Shown piece by piece: positions 62,294 through 64,000 of a stretch of 64,000 nucleotides of DNA (the stretch's first letter is position 1; every line of letters starts with the position of its first letter). The notes under the pieces are model-generated. The model worked only from the letters and a program-made list of their open reading frames with translations, had not been told where the DNA came from and did no database searches. The stretch is from Pseudomonas sp. KU26590 (GTDB lineage Bacteria > Pseudomonadota > Gammaproteobacteria > Pseudomonadales > Pseudomonadaceae), in assembly GCF_026153515.1 (NCBI RefSeq), contig NZ_CP110644.1, positions 4,777,501 to 4,841,500 of the forward strand. Reading direction: 5' to 3'. A program made the position numbers and the translations under genes.

Positions 62294-64000
62294 TCAATAT
62301 TTACGGGCCTTGGCCAACGCCGCTGTTTGCCGCTCATACGCCTCGGCCGTTGTGCCCGTGGTCGACACCTGCGCCACGCCCACGCGCCACCACGACAGGT
62401 AACCGTGGATCATGGTTTTCGGCAGCACCTTGATGTCGATCAGCGTCGAAACAGTCTGCGTGCGCGCATCGGCCAGGGCTGCTTCCAGCTCCCGGGCGTT
62501 GCTGACCTTGTAGGTCTTGCAGCCATAGGCCGCGGCACTCATCGCAAAATCCACCGGCACGAAGTCGCCATCCAGCTGACCGGTCTCGGGATTGCGATAC
62601 CTGAACTCGGTGCCGAAACTGCCCATGCCGTTGCCCATCTGCAAATTGTTGATGCAACCGAAGGCCATGTTGTCCAGCAGCACCACATTGATCTTGCGCC
62701 GCTCCTGAATCGAGGTGGCCAGCTCCGAGTGCAGCATCAAGTAGGAACCGTCGCCCACCAGCGCGTAGACCTCACGCTCCGGCGCCGCCATTTTCACGCC
62801 CAACGCGGCGTTCACCTCATAGCCCATGCACGAATAGCCGTACTCGACGTGATAACTGTCGACACTGGTGCTGCGCCACGCCCGCTGCAAATCCCCGGGC
62901 AGGCTGCCGGCCGCCGCGACGATGACCGCGTCCGCCGGCAATTGCTGATTGAGCACGCCCAGCACCCGGCTCTGGGTCAGGCACGACCCGGTCATCTCGA
63001 TGAAATCGCGCAGCACCTGAGGGTCAAGATGGCCACTGACTTCCGGCTCGAAATCCTCGGTCTGGTATTCCACGGCGTACAGCCGGTCCACTTCCGCGTC
63101 CAGCGCGGCCCTCGCTTCGCGCGGTTGATCGCCCCATTGCGCGCGGTAGTCGCCCAACTGATCCGCCAGGGACTGCAATGCCAGTCGCGCATCGGCCAGC
63201 ACCTGCACGCCGTCGAGTTTCTGCACATCGAATGCGCCGACGTTGAGGTTGAGGAACTGCACGTCGGGGTTTTGAAAGAGGGACTTCGAGCCGGTGGTGA
63301 AGTCGCTGTAACGGGTGCCGACGCCGATGATCAGGTCAGCTTCCCGCGCCAGGGTATTCGCCGCCAGGGTGCCGGTTTCACCGATGCCGCCCATGTTCAG
63401 CGGATGCGCGGAGACGATGGCGCTCTTGCCCGCCTGGGTTTCGCTGAACGGGATGCCGAAGCGCTCGGCGAACGCCTGCAACTCGGCAGCCGCTCCGGAA
63501 TAGCGGACGCCGCCACCACAGATCAGCAGCGGCTTGCGTTTGCCTTTGAGCAGCGCCACGGCGTCGTTGAGCATGGCTTCGGTGGGCGGACGGCGGTCGA
63601 TGCGGTGCACGCGTTTTTGCAGGAAGGAATCGGGGTAGTCGTAGGCTTCAGCCTGCACGTCCTGGGGCAGCGCCACGGTAACGGCGCCGGTTTCGGCAGG
63701 GTCGGTGAGCACGCGCATGGCGTTGAGAGCCGCGCTCATCAGTTGCTCGGGGCGGTTGATGCGGTCCCAGTATTTGCTGACGGCCTTGAAGGCGTCGTTG
63801 GTGCTGATGCTGAGGTCGTGGAATTGTTCGATCTGCTGCAGCACCGGATCGGGCTGGCGACTGGCGTAGACATCGCCGGGCAGCAACAGCAGCGGAATGC
63901 GGTTGGCCGATGCGGTGGCCGCAGCGGTGATCATGTTGGCGGCGCCGGGGCCGACCGATGAGCTGCAGGCGTAGACCTTGCGCCGCAGGTGCTGCTTGGC
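62294..64000 (-). CDS. iolD: 3D-(3,5/4)-trihydroxycyclohexane-1,2-dione hydrolase, C-terminal 568 residues
   Basis: A thiamine-diphosphate-dependent enzyme of inositol catabolism that opens the ring of the dione intermediate to 5-deoxyglucuronate. The visible part starts [20 protein letters not shown] and holds [20 protein letters not shown]. The ThDP-magnesium motif is [16 protein letters not shown] followed by [18 protein letters not shown]. The start lies beyond the right edge (full-length IolD is about 640 residues), so the shorter frame from an internal ATG at 63934 is not the real gene. It predicts further iol genes outside the window. Confidence 0.95.
   Translation of the reverse strand, partial: AKQHLRRKVYACSSSVGPGAANMITAAATASANRIPLLLLPGDVYASRQPDPVLQQIEQFHDLSISTNDAFKAVSKYWDRINRPEQLMSAALNAMRVLTDPAETGAVTVALPQDVQAEAYDYPDSFLQKRVHRIDRRPPTEAMLNDAVALLKGKRKPLLICGGGVRYSGAAAELQAFAERFGIPFSETQAGKSAIVSAHPLNMGGIGETGTLAANTLAREADLIIGVGTRYSDFTTGSKSLFQNPDVQFLNLNVGAFDVQKLDGVQVLADARLALQSLADQLGDYRAQWGDQPREARAALDAEVDRLYAVEYQTEDFEPEVSGHLDPQVLRDFIEMTGSCLTQSRVLGVLNQQLPADAVIVAAAGSLPGDLQRAWRSTSVDSYHVEYGYSCMGYEVNAALGVKMAAPEREVYALVGDGSYLMLHSELATSIQERRKINVVLLDNMAFGCINNLQMGNGMGSFGTEFRYRNPETGQLDGDFVPVDFAMSAAAYGCKTYKVSNARELEAALADARTQTVSTLIDIKVLPKTMIHGYLSWWRVGVAQVSTTGTTAEAYERQTAALAKARKY

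Noticed and set aside
62204..63961. 585-codon plus-strand open frame opposite iolD
   Set aside because: Antisense shadow of a highly conserved gene; Arg/His/Gln-rich translation typical of reverse-frame GC-rich DNA.

Overview
The window is about 62 % GC Pseudomonas chromosome. The assignment to the fluorescens/syringae side of the genus rests on the palindromic REP families in almost every intergenic gap, on recognisable Pseudomonas genes (pdxB, pyrF, tusA, the six-gene sha/mrp operon, a zinc-ligand-poor DksA) and on typical codon use. No rRNA, tRNA, CRISPR array, integrase or transposase was seen.

Region 1 (1-20.4 kb). After the N-terminal part of a leftward Xaa-Pro aminopeptidase gene and a 0.9 kb leader comes one long rightward exopolysaccharide operon of 16 genes. 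In order they encode a 2-oxoglutarate oxygenase, a DegT sugar aminotransferase, a Wzx flippase, a family-2 glycosyltransferase (GT2), a Wzb phosphatase, a Wzc tyrosine autokinase, a WbqC protein, an RfaH antiterminator, a second GT2, a GT4, a PslG-like glycosidase, another GT4, an O-acyltransferase, a third GT4, a WcaJ-type initiating transferase and a Wza outer-membrane lipoprotein. A strong terminator closes it. The leader holds an exact RfaH-recruiting ops/JUMPstart element (1601-1612) and a second close match (1503-1514). The operon therefore appears to encode its own processive antitermination factor, which is the most interesting system in the window. No Wzy polymerase was recognised.

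Region 2 (20.6-35.5 kb). Small metabolic modules follow: an SsuE-type FMN reductase; a GntP permease; a LysR gene divergent from two CoA-transferase subunit genes and a short-chain fatty-acid permease (resembling the P. aeruginosa dhc/ato locus without atoB and bdhA); a CTP-synthase-like amidotransferase coupled to an ABM monooxygenase with a divergent LysR gene; an uncharacterised catabolic set (2-hydroxyacid dehydrogenase, SDR, FAH-family hydrolase, AraC regulator); and a periplasmic glycerophosphodiesterase.

Region 3 (35.5-50.7 kb). This is mostly core genome: pyrF, a DUF2897 protein, a solute-binding protein, a DEDDh exonuclease, ppnP, an MsbA-like ABC exporter, an orphan zeta-toxin kinase ending one base from pdxB, tusA, and the translationally coupled Mrp/Sha cation/proton antiporter operon.

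Region 4 (50.7-56.7 kb). This is accessory in character: about three tandem copies of a 317-320 bp unit built from two REP doublets, a DUF2789 gene, an orphan Tle1/DUF2235 lipase, a chemoreceptor with a C-terminal sensor region, and a DksA2-like protein.

Region 5 (56.7-64 kb). This is one side of a myo-inositol catabolic locus: a sugar ABC transporter (binding protein, double ATPase, permease), a Gfo/Idh/MocA oxidoreductase and the C-terminal part of iolD, which runs off the right edge. Starts were chosen by Shine-Dalgarno (SD) position and family alignment from memory. No database search was possible.
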